From: Fodinibius salipaludis
Lineage (GTDB): Bacteria > Bacteroidota > Rhodothermia > Balneolales > Balneolaceae
DNA: 64,000 nt
Assembly: GCF_002287075.1 (NCBI RefSeq)
Contig: NZ_NSKE01000006.1
Coordinates: forward strand, 186,001-250,000
Direction: 5' to 3'
The translations under genes were made by a program, and so were the position numbers. The notes below the pieces were generated by a model, which saw only the letters and a list, made by a program, of their open reading frames with translations, ran no database searches and had not been told where the DNA came from. Shown piece by piece: positions 36,234 to 45,156 of this stretch. Positions within the stretch are counted from its first letter, which is position 1; each line of letters starts with the position of its first letter.

Positions 36234-36865
36234 GCAATACATCAGAAAACCCCATCACAGAGGTACATACAAAAAATATTGCTCAATATTATCGGTTTCA
36301 TTCCCATATTTATGATGCTACCCGTTGGAGTTTTTTATTCGGACGAAAGACATTGGTTGAGGAGATTCCTTCTTTGCCGACCAATGCACGCATTTTAGAA
36401 GTTGGATGCGGAACGGGCGACAATCTTATCCAACTAAAACAGCGATTTCCTAACACACAAATTACCGGTATCGACATCTCCACTGATATGCTCGGAAAAG
36501 CTCGGACAAAGATTACAGATCCTGCTATCAGCTTAAAAAGAAGGCGTTATGGAGCTATAAATCTAAATGAAGAACCGTATGATCTTATTTTACTCTCTTA
36601 CTCACTGACCATGATGGGAGCAGGATATCCACAGATAATAACAGAACTAAAAAATGATCTCAGCAAAAATGGATATCTTGCCATCGTCGATTTTCATACT
36701 TCTCCCCTTCCCTGGTTTAGAAAATGGATGAAAATAAATCATGCGGACTTTTCCGGTGAGCTGTATCCCCTTTTAAAAGAAAGCTTTTCGTCAGTACAAA
36801 CAAGTTTTCATAACGCCTACCTTGGGCTTTGGAACTATTTCCTGTTTATAGGAACACAAAATTAA
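36230..36865 (+). CDS. btaB: BtaB-like SAM-dependent N-methyltransferase
   Basis: This 211-residue class I methyltransferase has YYRFHSHIYDATRWSFLFGRKTL near residue 20, as in BtaB, then motif I ILEVGCGTGDNLIQL and the motif II region GIDISTDML. It would methylate diacylglycerylhomoserine three times to the betaine lipid DGTS. Coupled to btaA by ATGA overlap. A phosphatidylserine/ethanolamine pathway is also encoded in this window. Confidence 0.87.
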   Translation: MSNTSENPITEVHTKNIAQYYRFHSHIYDATRWSFLFGRKTLVEEIPSLPTNARILEVGCGTGDNLIQLKQRFPNTQITGIDISTDMLGKARTKITDPAISLKRRRYGAINLNEEPYDLILLSYSLTMMGAGYPQIITELKNDLSKNGYLAIVDFHTSPLPWFRKWMKINHADFSGELYPLLKESFSSVQTSFHNAYLGLWNYFLFIGTQN

Positions 36866-36885
36866 GTACTATTTAAGAATGAGTT

Positions 36886-36909
36886 CATCTAAAGCTTTTC
36901 TTATCTTTG
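36886..36909 (+). promoter_or_regulatory. Candidate promoter with nearly leaderless transcript for the TPR gene
   Basis: TATCTTTG (36902-36909) is an exact -7 box only 6 bases before the ATG at 36916. About 20 bases upstream there is ATG rather than TTG at the -33 position. If used, the mRNA would have almost no 5' untranslated region. Confidence 0.4.
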
Positions 36910-36915
36910 TCGGCT

Positions 36916-37542
36916 ATGAATAAAATTGAACAACAGATCGCACAAATAAAAGAAGAGCTGGCAGAATCGCCCAATGACGGCGAACTGCTTAACGAATTGG
37001 GCATTGGATATCACATGCTTGGGGATTATGATGAGGCCATAGACTATTATCAACAGGCTCTTAATCAAAGACCGAAAGCTGTCAAGATTCATTTTAACCT
37101 TGCCAATACCTTTTATGAGAAAAAGGATATTGAAAAAGCGATCAACCACTATCTAAATGCGCTGGATATTAAGCCCGATTACGTACCGGCGCTGAATAAT
37201 CTTGCTGATATTTACGAGTTGGCAAATGAGGATGAAAAAGCCCAAGAATTATTTGAGCATATTACTGAAATAAATCCCGACGATCCCATGGGATATTTCA
37301 ATTTGGGTAATCATCATTTGCGAAATAATGATAGCTTGGAAGCGGGACGCTGCTATAAAAAGGCAATAGAACTGGATCCCGAATTTCACGAGGCCTATAA
37401 CAATATTGGCTTTTTGCTGAAACATCTTGAGCAGTACGAAGAGGCTATTTCCTATTTTGAGCAATGTCTGGAAATTGAACCCAATTATGAACCGGCAAAA
37501 AAAGATTTAGAAGCCTGCAAAAAAGTGCTGAAAAATTCCTGA
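36916..37542 (+). CDS. Tetratricopeptide repeat protein
   Basis: A 208-residue protein, taking the ATG at 36916. An in-frame ATG at 36907 overlaps the candidate -7 box and would add three residues. It is made almost wholly of TPRs, about five copies of the 34-residue pattern with the DYDEAIDYYQQALNQRPKAV, DIEKAINHYLNALDIKPDYV and QYEEAISYFEQCLEIEPNYE units. No signal peptide or membrane helix, so it is a cytoplasmic protein-interaction scaffold of unknown partner. It is followed without a gap by the barrel-protein frame. Confidence 0.88.
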   Translation: MNKIEQQIAQIKEELAESPNDGELLNELGIGYHMLGDYDEAIDYYQQALNQRPKAVKIHFNLANTFYEKKDIEKAINHYLNALDIKPDYVPALNNLADIYELANEDEKAQELFEHITEINPDDPMGYFNLGNHHLRNNDSLEAGRCYKKAIELDPEFHEAYNNIGFLLKHLEQYEEAISYFEQCLEIEPNYEPAKKDLEACKKVLKNS

Positions 37543-37553
37543 GTTGGAACAAT

Positions 37554-38057
37554 ATAGCTCATCCCTTCTATAAGAATAACGTTACTAAATTATTCTCTTT
37601 ATGTTTTATAACATTATTAATTACTACCACTGCTTTTGCACAAAACCGACCTACTGACAGCAGTTTTGGGCTTCAAGCATCGTTACAGGGAAATCAAACC
37701 AATCTACAGGTTCCCATCTGGTTAAACGACAATGTTACCATTGCCCCTATTTTTGGGATCAATCATCAGCAAGATAATTTCACTTCTCTCAACCTGGGTG
37801 TAGCACCGCGCTTTTATCAAGATATGGGATCTGACTTCGCCACTTATCTTGGTTCACGTGGTATTCTGCAGCGCACATCACCCGAAGTGGGTCCCGAAGA
37901 CACTGATTTTTTACTTGGCGCAACCGGCGGTGGGGAATATTTCCTCGGCAATCATTTCAGCCTTGGAGTCGAAGCACAACTCAATTTTTTGGTCAATGAT
38001 AACGGCGGTGACCGCCTCTCAACCGGTGCTGCCTTTATGGGGACCTACTACTTCTAA
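37554..38057 (+). pseudogene. Outer-membrane beta-barrel-like protein without a standard start codon
   Basis: An open frame encodes a signal peptide (NNVTKLFSLCFITLLITTTAFAQN) and about 135 residues of glycine- and aromatic-rich barrel-like sequence, ending GAAFMGTYYF. No ATG, GTG or TTG lies in frame before the signal peptide: the codon that should be Met (37572) is AAG, and the first ATG is at 37824 inside the mature part. The nearest non-standard starts are ATA (37554) and CTG (37539). The body is intact and followed by a strong terminator, so either the start has been lost recently by a point change, or a rare start codon is used. The type call is tentative. Confidence 0.65.
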
Positions 38058-38080
38058 CCAGATCTGACTTCGACATCGAA

Positions 38081-38109
38081 AAGCCGCCTATTTTGGGGCG
38101 GCTTTTTTT
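38081..38109 (+). terminator. Rho-independent terminator after the barrel gene
   Basis: AAGCCGCC (38081-38088) and GGCGGCTT (38097-38104) form an 8-base stem with an 8-base loop, followed by seven T residues. It lies 24 bases after the barrel stop. Confidence 0.92.
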
Positions 38110-38179
38110 ATTTTGGATACATTAGATGTTAGCATAGAATAAATTTGAACCTTCCTACATTATTTAACTCTTTATCATC

Positions 38180-38461
38180 ATGAAAAAAGTTATTGGCATC
38201 GGTGGTATATTTTTCAAATCAGAAAACCCTACTAAACTTGCGGCATGGTATAAAAAACACCTTGGTCTGCCGATTGATGAAAGTTACGGCGGTTATACCT
38301 TTGACTGGAAAGATGATGATTTACGAGCGTTGATAAAGGTTTTGAAATCAGAAGGCATTCAAATATCAGGAAAAATTGAAGATACGGAGTTTGGTCTTTT
38401 TGGCTGGATTATCGATCCTGAAGGAAATAAGGTTGAGCTTTGGGAGCCAGTGAAAGAATAA
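38180..38461 (+). CDS. VOC (glyoxalase-like) family protein with internal deletion
   Basis: A 93-residue protein whose start (MKKVIGIGGIFFKSENPTKLAAWYKKHLGLP) and end (FGLFGWIIDPEGNKVELWEP) match VOC proteins of about 120-130 residues. The middle goes from YTFDWK straight to DDDLRALIKVLK, so about 30-35 residues of the central beta strands are missing, in frame, near 38320. A complete metal site in the first half is therefore unlikely. Such proteins are fold relatives of glyoxalase I and dioxygenases, and the substrate is unknown. The family comparison is from memory. Confidence 0.75.
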   Translation: MKKVIGIGGIFFKSENPTKLAAWYKKHLGLPIDESYGGYTFDWKDDDLRALIKVLKSEGIQISGKIEDTEFGLFGWIIDPEGNKVELWEPVKE

Positions 38462-38577
38462 TACATCTTGGTATTTCTAAATCTATTCTCACCTTCTCAT
38501 AAGTACATAGACTTTGCAGCTTTGGTTGTTTGTTACTTAGTTACTGCAAATCGCTTACAACTTAATTTTAGCATTCC

Positions 38578-40224
38578 ATGAAGAAACTTTCCGTTCCCTT
38601 TCTTTGGATAACCATTACTTTTTTAACCCTCACCCCAGTTGCGGATGCTTTTGGCCAAGATGACGACACTCGTCTTTTAAGAGAGCCAACCATCAGCGAA
38701 GATCGCATTGTTGCGGCGGATATCCCTGAAGCGGATTACGCAGGTCTCCTTTCCGGTCCGGAAAATCATGTATTCTATCAGCAGGAAGGTACACTGCAAC
38801 GATATAACGTGCAGGAAGAAAAATCTGAGGAATTTATCTCTTCTATCCAGGAGGCCAAAATTTCGCACGATCGGAAAAATCTGCTATATCGCAGTGGTGA
38901 AACCTGGGGCATTGTATCTACCGTGGGCAGTCCACAAAAACCGGGCGACGGACAAATTGATGTCAGTGATGTTCAGGTACGTGTTAATCCACAAGACGAA
39001 TGGCAGCAAATTTTTCGTGAAGGATGGCGATTCCAACGCGACTTTTTATACGTGGATAACGAACACGGTGCGCCCTGGCAAAAAATCTATGAGTGGTACA
39101 AACCTTGGGTTGATCACATTCGACATCGTTCGAATATGAGTTACCTTATCGATATTCTCGGCGGCGAAATATCGGTTGGCCACTCGTATACTTACGGCGG
39201 TGATTATCCCGATCTTGATCAAGTTTCCATAGGATTACTTGGAGCTGATTTGGAAAGGCATGAAGGGCGTTACCGCATCAAAAAGATATATAGCGATGAG
39301 AACTGGAATCCCAACTTACACGCTCCTCTTGCCCAACCCGGAATTGATGTGCAAGAAGGCGACTATATTCTCGCTGTAAATGGCCGTGATCTTCAGGCGC
39401 CTTCCAACCCCTTTCGACTGTTTGAAGAAACAGCAGAGCGGAATACGATTTTGACTGTAAGCAGTTCTCCAAATATGGAGGATACACGAAACGTATCAGT
39501 TAAACCAGTCTCTGACGAGAGTGACCTTCGTCTCCGTAACTGGATAGAAAGCAACCGTAGAAAAGTTGATGAAATGTCTGACGGCAAACTTGCCTATGTG
39601 TGGCTTCCAAACACCGGCCAAGGTGGTTTTGAAGCATTTAACCGCTATTATTTTGCACAACAAGATAAAGACGGTGTGGTCATTGACGAGCGTAATAACG
39701 GCGGCGGTTCTGCAGCAGATTATATGATCGATGTTATGAATCGAGAGTTATTAGGATATTTCAACAGTAAGGTTGGTGATAAATATCCTCCCTTCACAAC
39801 TCCTATGGCCGGCCTGTGGGGACCAAAAGTTATGTTGATCAATGAACGTGCTGGTTCAGGTGGTGATTTGTTGCCATATATGTTTCGAGAAAAAGAAATC
39901 GGTCCTCTTATTGGCACGCGTACCTGGGGCGGTTTAGTTGGCACATGGGATACGCCGCAATTTATTGACGGAGGTGGCATGATTGCACCACGCGGGGGGT
40001 TTTTCAATACAGACGGTGAGTGGGATGTAGAGGATGAAGGCATTAGTCCCGATATTCAGGTTATGCAAAAGCCAGCCGCTGTAATAAACGGAGGAGATCC
40101 CCAACTACGACGCTCGGTTAATGAAGCCTTGAATTTGCTAAAAGATCACAATGTCGAACTAAAAGAGGAGCCTGCACCACCTAACAAATGGAGACGAGCA
40201 GACAAAACTGAGGGATGGAATTGA
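38578..40224 (+). CDS. Tricorn-like S41 peptidase lacking beta-propellers
   Basis: This 548-residue secreted protein has a signal peptide ending near VADAFGQ. It continues with DTRLLREPTISEDRIV, the start of a tricorn-type N-terminal propeller. It then jumps to AADIPEADYAGLLSGP, a segment that in full-length homologues follows both propellers. The C-terminal part is complete: the core domain, a PDZ domain near 215-310, GHSYTYGGD with a His candidate, and the nucleophile Ser427 in RAGSGGD. Homologues are about 1050-1100 residues, so roughly 500 residues appear to be deleted in frame near codon 42. The catalytic core may still fold. Confidence 0.8.
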   Translation: MKKLSVPFLWITITFLTLTPVADAFGQDDDTRLLREPTISEDRIVAADIPEADYAGLLSGPENHVFYQQEGTLQRYNVQEEKSEEFISSIQEAKISHDRKNLLYRSGETWGIVSTVGSPQKPGDGQIDVSDVQVRVNPQDEWQQIFREGWRFQRDFLYVDNEHGAPWQKIYEWYKPWVDHIRHRSNMSYLIDILGGEISVGHSYTYGGDYPDLDQVSIGLLGADLERHEGRYRIKKIYSDENWNPNLHAPLAQPGIDVQEGDYILAVNGRDLQAPSNPFRLFEETAERNTILTVSSSPNMEDTRNVSVKPVSDESDLRLRNWIESNRRKVDEMSDGKLAYVWLPNTGQGGFEAFNRYYFAQQDKDGVVIDERNNGGGSAADYMIDVMNRELLGYFNSKVGDKYPPFTTPMAGLWGPKVMLINERAGSGGDLLPYMFREKEIGPLIGTRTWGGLVGTWDTPQFIDGGGMIAPRGGFFNTDGEWDVEDEGISPDIQVMQKPAAVINGGDPQLRRSVNEALNLLKDHNVELKEEPAPPNKWRRADKTEGWN

Positions 40225-40245
40225 TGCTTGTCACTAAATAAATTA

Positions 40246-40270
40246 AAAGCCCGGCTGATTGCCGGGCTTT
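40246..40270 (+). terminator. Rho-independent terminator after the S41 peptidase
   Basis: AAAGCCCGGC (40246-40255) and GCCGGGCTTT (40261-40270) make a perfect 10-base stem with loop TGATT, followed by CTTATT. It lies 21 bases after the peptidase stop. Confidence 0.92.
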
Positions 40271-40374
40271 CTTATTGAAATTTATTACTCCGCAAATCAG
40301 CAAGCTCTATAAGCATTAGTAACTGTAATTTCCTACCTTTACCTTTCATTATTATTGAAGTAAATAACTTAACT

Positions 40375-40743
40375 ATGCAATTTTTTAGTCGAAAACTAAT
40401 TAAACCCGAAGACTTAAACGCCCATGGAACGCTTTTCGGCGGGTCGGTACTAAGCTGGGTTGATGAGGAATCAGCGATATTTGTTACCTGTCAGCTCGAT
40501 AAGGGTAACATTGTCACCAAATATATGTCCGAAATTGATTTTGTGAGTTCGGCCGGACTCGGTGATATCATCGAAATTGGTATGGAAACAGTAAAGTTCG
40601 GAACGAGCTCAATAACAGTCCGTTGCGAAGTGCGTCACAAATTTACAAAAGAAACCATTATCAAAATTGATAAAATCGTATTTGTGCATCTTGTGGATGG
40701 AAAACCAACACCACATGGAGTCAATGAAGCTCAAAATGAATAG
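40375..40743 (+). CDS. Acyl-CoA thioesterase, hotdog fold (YciA-like)
   Basis: Hydrolyses acyl-CoA to free acid and CoA. The 122-residue single hotdog domain has LNAHGTLFGGSVLSWVDEESAI, matching the NxxGTLFGGxxxxxxDE motif of YciA/BACH-type thioesterases, and IDFVSSAGLGDIIEIG. Acyl-chain preference is not predictable. Probably monocistronic: a terminator lies before it and a 140-base gap after it. Confidence 0.88.
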   Translation: MQFFSRKLIKPEDLNAHGTLFGGSVLSWVDEESAIFVTCQLDKGNIVTKYMSEIDFVSSAGLGDIIEIGMETVKFGTSSITVRCEVRHKFTKETIIKIDKIVFVHLVDGKPTPHGVNEAQNE

Positions 40744-40883
40744 CTTGGTTATATTTCTCTAAATGAAAATGTGATAATATTTCAGCTTATCTGATTTCAT
40801 TTTGTTAATTTTCGGATCACTATTATACAAACAGTATAAAATACGTTAGTAAAAGCATTATCATCTAAGACAGGAAATTGTAC

Positions 40884-41237
40884 ATGAATTATAAGTTTAT
40901 CGATCCCGATAAAATTAGCAATATGCTTTTTAATGACTCAGAATATGTCGCCGAGTTTTGCGAAGCCGGGGTTACTTCTTTTAATGAGTTTATTGAAAAC
41001 TATTGCACCCATTTGTTAGATCGAAACATGGCCGATCTCCGAAAGGCTGGTCACAAGATTAAACCCGGTGCTCAGATGATGGGAGCCGATGAGGTCGTAG
41101 ACGAATATGAGCGTGCCAAAATCCTGCTCAACGATAATGCTGGCGATGAAGAGCTCGAGGAATCAGTTAACAAAATGAGTGATATTTGTTCAACTATTAA
41201 AAAGGAATTAACCCACCTTGCTGATGCACAGACATGA
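40884..41237 (+). CDS. HPt-like phosphotransfer protein
   Basis: A 117-residue acidic helical protein starting at the ATG at 40884, which follows AGGA at a spacing of 8. An in-frame TTG at 40878 would add two residues. DLRKAGHKIKPGAQMMGADEVVDEYE has the pattern of a histidine phosphotransfer site (A-H-x-L-K-x-x-x-x-x-x-G), with His57 as the probable phosphoacceptor. No kinase or response regulator is adjacent, so it would be an orphan phosphorelay component. The call is from motif pattern only. Confidence 0.65.
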   Translation: MNYKFIDPDKISNMLFNDSEYVAEFCEAGVTSFNEFIENYCTHLLDRNMADLRKAGHKIKPGAQMMGADEVVDEYERAKILLNDNAGDEELEESVNKMSDICSTIKKELTHLADAQT

Positions 41238-41309
41238 TATTTTTTGCTTAAGAGTATCGATATTTCAGGCAGAGCATTCTAATTTTTAAAACTCAAACCT
41301 AACTACATA

Positions 41310-42317
41310 GTGAGTATTTTAGTTACCGGCGGTGCTGGATTTATAGGCAGCCATACCGTTGTCGAATTGTTGAATAATAACGAAGACGTCATCGTTGTTG
41401 ATAACCTTAGCAATAGTAAGAAGGAAGCTCTTAATCGGGTCGAGGAAATTACTGGTAAATCACTCACTTTTTATAAGACCGATCTTCTTGATAAAGAGGG
41501 CTTAGAGAGTATTTTTAGTGACCATGAAATTGATTCGGTCATCCATTTCGCCGGTTTTAAAGCCGTAGGAGAATCGGTAGAAAAACCACTGATGTATTAT
41601 GACAACAATATCACGGGCACTATTTATCTCTGCGAGGTAATGAGAGAGCATAACGTAAACAATATTGTCTTTAGCTCTTCATCAACTGTTTACGGTGATC
41701 CCGAAGAAGTGCCCGTAAAGGAGCATTTTCCCGTTTCAGCCACCAATCCATACGGACGCACCAAGCTTTTTATTGAGGAAATTTTGCGTGATCTACATAC
41801 TGCTAATAACAGCTGGAATGTAGCCCTACTACGGTATTTTAATCCTGTAGGAGCTCATCCCAGCGGAAAAATTGGTGAAGATCCTAACGATATTCCCAAT
41901 AATCTAATGCCATATATAACACAAGTTGCTGTAGGAAAACTCGAGAAACTTTCTGTTTTCGGCGATGATTATTCCACACCCGATGGTACCGGCGTCCGCG
42001 ATTATATTCATGTCGTAGATCTGGCAAAAGGACACCTAAGTGCGCTTAAAAAGCTGAAAGAAAATCCCGGAGTGGTCACCTACAATCTGGGGACCGGAAC
42101 CGGTTACAGCGTGTTAGATGTCGTAAAAGCTTTTGAAAAAGCTTCAGGAAAAGATATTCCCTACGAAATAACCGACCGGCGGGCCGGCGATATTGCCATA
42201 AATTTTGCCGATCCATCCAAAGCCGAAAAAGAGTTGGGGTGGAAAGCTGAATACGACTTAGTAGATATGTGTCGCGACTCGTGGCGCTGGCAATCGCAAA
42301 ATCCTGATGGATATTAA
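41310..42317 (+). CDS. galE: UDP-glucose 4-epimerase
   Basis: Interconverts UDP-glucose and UDP-galactose with NAD. The start is GTG at 41310. The 335-residue extended SDR protein has [10 protein letters not shown] (7-16), [10 protein letters not shown], and the catalytic Tyr148/Lys152 in NPYGRTK, plus [16 protein letters not shown], typical of GalE. It ends only 4 bases from the stop of the convergent methyltransferase gene. Confidence 0.96.
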   Translation: MSILVTGGAGFIGSHTVVELLNNNEDVIVVDNLSNSKKEALNRVEEITGKSLTFYKTDLLDKEGLESIFSDHEIDSVIHFAGFKAVGESVEKPLMYYDNNITGTIYLCEVMREHNVNNIVFSSSSTVYGDPEEVPVKEHFPVSATNPYGRTKLFIEEILRDLHTANNSWNVALLRYFNPVGAHPSGKIGEDPNDIPNNLMPYITQVAVGKLEKLSVFGDDYSTPDGTGVRDYIHVVDLAKGHLSALKKLKENPGVVTYNLGTGTGYSVLDVVKAFEKASGKDIPYEITDRRAGDIAINFADPSKAEKELGWKAEYDLVDMCRDSWRWQSQNPDGY

Positions 42318-42321
42318 TTCA

Positions 42322-43137
42322 TTAGGAATCGAAATCTCTTTTAACCGCCAGAAAGATGACGTGATAATCCACCGAAATCTTTCCTTCTGTTGAAGAATCC
42401 CAATGCTCAACAAGGAGTGACATCTCTTTTGATGTCAACTGTCGCCCCTGTTTCAGGGTATCCATTCCCAACTTTTTAAATTCACCAAAAAAGTCTTTAG
42501 CACTTTCATACTCACGGGTAATGGTATCCTCATAATAATCAACCTGCGCGGGGCCAACAGACATTTTGATGACCATCTCTTCCACATCAGGTAACTCGTT
42601 AGCTGTGAACGGCAACCCCAGCTTCTGACAAAATTTTCTCCATTTGGGGAAGCTCTCATTACCGGGAAAAGAAGCTAATAACAATCCGCCCGGTTTCGTA
42701 ATTTCCAACCATTTTGCCAATGTTTGAGCCGGATGATCAAACCAGTGAGCCGTAAATCCACTTATTGTTAACCCATAGTGCGGCTCATCAAATTCAGGAA
42801 CCTGCTCCGCATCCGCTACTTTAAACGTTAGATTCTCATAGTCAGCAAATTTGTTGCTGCAAAACTCGATCATCCCCTCCGACAGATCTGTAACTTCAAT
42901 TACTCTATCAGGATATAAATCAATTACTCCCTTCGTTACAAATCCTGTTCCGGCACCCAATTCGATAATCGGTCCTGCGGGAATAATATCTCTCCACGGC
43001 TCTAATGAGGCAATAAGGCGCTCTGCCACCTCCTTTTGCACGTATGCATGTTCATCATAATACGAAGCGGCGTTACTGAATGAATCAGCTATTTCTCGTT
43101 TAACGTCGTTATCAGTTACTGCACGTTGGTCATCCAT
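42322..43137 (-). CDS. BioC-like SAM-dependent methyltransferase
   Basis: This 271-residue class I methyltransferase has IIELGAGTGFVTKGVI (motif I) and the BioC-like start SFSNAASYYDEHAYVQKEVAERL. BioC methylates malonyl-ACP to prime biotin synthesis. No bio genes are nearby, so the exact substrate is uncertain. It is followed upstream on the same strand by the DUF4837 gene with 25 bases between. Confidence 0.72.
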   Translation of the reverse strand: MDDQRAVTDNDVKREIADSFSNAASYYDEHAYVQKEVAERLIASLEPWRDIIPAGPIIELGAGTGFVTKGVIDLYPDRVIEVTDLSEGMIEFCSNKFADYENLTFKVADAEQVPEFDEPHYGLTISGFTAHWFDHPAQTLAKWLEITKPGGLLLASFPGNESFPKWRKFCQKLGLPFTANELPDVEEMVIKMSVGPAQVDYYEDTITREYESAKDFFGEFKKLGMDTLKQGRQLTSKEMSLLVEHWDSSTEGKISVDYHVIFLAVKRDFDS

Positions 43138-43162
43138 ATACTAACTTCTACTACTAAAAATC

Positions 43163-44278
43163 TTATTCCTCTGATGCTATATTTTCCTGATCTTGGTGCC
43201 AGGTCGAGTCGCTTTGGAAGGTGCGAATCATAGCCCTGAACTGCCGTACAAAGTTACGTTTATCATATTTGGGAGCAAATTGGGCAAACTCAAGCATAAA
43301 CAAACGGTCCGACTCTTCATCATATACCGTCAAATTAACAAACGGTCCGGCCATGGCATCATTAGTCATCGTCCACACTCCCAACGTTTCAAATGCTAAA
43401 TCATCATTATACATAAACTGCTCCGTTTCATGAGGACGGTTATATGCAGTCGTAACATACGATTCTTCGCGTGACCCGCGAACCCATTGTTCATTCAGGG
43501 AATCTCTTTTGGCATTAATCCAATCTTCATCAATATGGCTTGCATCATCAATCTCTCGCCACCAACTCCAAAACCAGCGATCATTTTCAGGCAACGGACG
43601 CCGCATCGTCATAAAGTGCTGTTGAACACCATTCTCCGTATAAGTGGTATCAATATTTTTAATCCAATCGTGCTGAATACGAATCTGCCATCCCTCATGC
43701 TCCCACAAGCTATCAGCAAGAGCAACCTGTTCACCACGATCATAAATCTCCTCGGTGTACCGCTGTATCTCCTTATCAATTAAATTATCCGTTAATGTTT
43801 CTTCGGAATTTCGTATCTGCTCTGCAAGAGTTGAATCTGACTGACCGGATAAAAGCATAAGCCACTGATCGCGATACCAGTGATTCTTCAATGGAAAGGC
43901 AAATGACTCACCCTCCCGCACTTGACGTTCAATTTCATCACTTAGTAACGCACGAATTAATTCTCCGGTATTCGTAGTGTCATCAATAGGAGCAGCTACA
44001 ATCAAATTACGATATCGTTTAAGCTGTTCTAACTGTTGATTCGAATTAAAATCCTGAAAACGAAGGTCAAAGCGAGGAGGTTTTCCGGGAATCGTCTGAA
44101 TCCATCCACCAAACGTTTCACGCAAAGCTTCCGCCGTCTCACTTTCATACTGCGTCGAATCCATTATTACGACGACTTCACCAAAACTGCCGCGAGCTTT
44201 TTGCCTATAATCGCCCTCACAGCCGACCCAAACGGCCACAAGAAGAATAAGTACTGATAGTTTTAATATTGATTTCAT
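43163..44278 (-). CDS. DUF4837 family lipoprotein
   Basis: This 371-residue protein has a lipoprotein signal (hydrophobic residues 7-17, then VGCEGDYR). The DUF4837 pattern follows: RKARGSFGEVVVIMDS-like start, APIDDTTNTGELIRALLSDE, and WSWWREIDDAS. Family function is unknown and it is largely restricted to Bacteroidota-like bacteria. It follows trpA by 24 bases on the same strand, so it may be read through from the trp operon. Confidence 0.85.
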   Translation of the reverse strand: MKSILKLSVLILLVAVWVGCEGDYRQKARGSFGEVVVIMDSTQYESETAEALRETFGGWIQTIPGKPPRFDLRFQDFNSNQQLEQLKRYRNLIVAAPIDDTTNTGELIRALLSDEIERQVREGESFAFPLKNHWYRDQWLMLLSGQSDSTLAEQIRNSEETLTDNLIDKEIQRYTEEIYDRGEQVALADSLWEHEGWQIRIQHDWIKNIDTTYTENGVQQHFMTMRRPLPENDRWFWSWWREIDDASHIDEDWINAKRDSLNEQWVRGSREESYVTTAYNRPHETEQFMYNDDLAFETLGVWTMTNDAMAGPFVNLTVYDEESDRLFMLEFAQFAPKYDKRNFVRQFRAMIRTFQSDSTWHQDQENIASEE

Positions 44279-44302
44279 AGCCTCAATAATGACATTAAAA
44301 TT

Positions 44303-45115
44303 TTACTCTTTACCATACTTTAACCTTCTAACAAATGCAAACACCTCATCCTTCCATCCTTCTTCCGGATAATGTTCCCGGATAGTATCAATTAATGCGC
44401 TCCCAACAATAAAACCGTCCATATCGGCCGCTATACGCTGGGCATCTTCATGCGATTTAATCCCAAAACCAACCATTTTGGGATTTTTGGTTACATTCTT
44501 CTTCACGCGATCAATAAACTTCTGGACAGACTTCGCTACCTCATCGCCCTCACGTGCTCCTGTAACGCCTGTTACCGACACACAGTATACAAATCCCTGC
44601 GATTGTTGATCAATCTTTCGCATACGCTCATCAGAAGTATTCGGAGCAACCAAATAGATTATCGGCAATCCCTTTTTCTCGGCTTCCTCTTTCAAAATAC
44701 CCGACTCTTCTATCGGAATATCCGGGATGATCAACCCATCTACTCCAACATTAGCGGCATCCCTACAAAAAGCTTCTACGCCATATCGCAAAACCGGATT
44801 GATATACCCCATCAAAATAATGGGAATCTGTGATTTCTCCCGCACTTGCTCTACAATATGCAGGATTTTCTTCATCGTGATCCCCTGCTCAATCGCAACA
44901 TTGCTTGAATATTGAATAGTGGGTCCGTCGGCCAAAGGATCACTGAACGGCATACCCAGCTCAACTAAGTCCACTCCGTTTTCTTCAAATCCCAAAATAA
45001 GATCAACAGTGGCTTGTGGATCGGGATAGCCTGCCGTTAGAAAAAGGCTCATGATCTTTTCAGAGCCATCGTGACGTTCAAAAAGTTGTGCTATTCTGTT
45101 TTCTGTCTGAATCAT
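44303..45115 (-). CDS. trpA: Tryptophan synthase alpha subunit
   Basis: Cleaves indole-3-glycerol phosphate to indole and glyceraldehyde-3-phosphate, passing indole to the beta subunit. The 270-residue TIM barrel has catalytic Glu52 and Asp63 in VELGMPFSDPLADGPTIQ, and GFGIKSHEDA at the phosphate site. It is the last trp gene of the operon, 41 bases after trpB. Confidence 0.97.
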   Translation of the reverse strand: MIQTENRIAQLFERHDGSEKIMSLFLTAGYPDPQATVDLILGFEENGVDLVELGMPFSDPLADGPTIQYSSNVAIEQGITMKKILHIVEQVREKSQIPIILMGYINPVLRYGVEAFCRDAANVGVDGLIIPDIPIEESGILKEEAEKKGLPIIYLVAPNTSDERMRKIDQQSQGFVYCVSVTGVTGAREGDEVAKSVQKFIDRVKKNVTKNPKMVGFGIKSHEDAQRIAADMDGFIVGSALIDTIREHYPEEGWKDEVFAFVRRLKYGKE

Positions 45116-45156
45116 TAAGAACCTATGTTTATAGCTAATTCCGGGTTATCTGTGTT

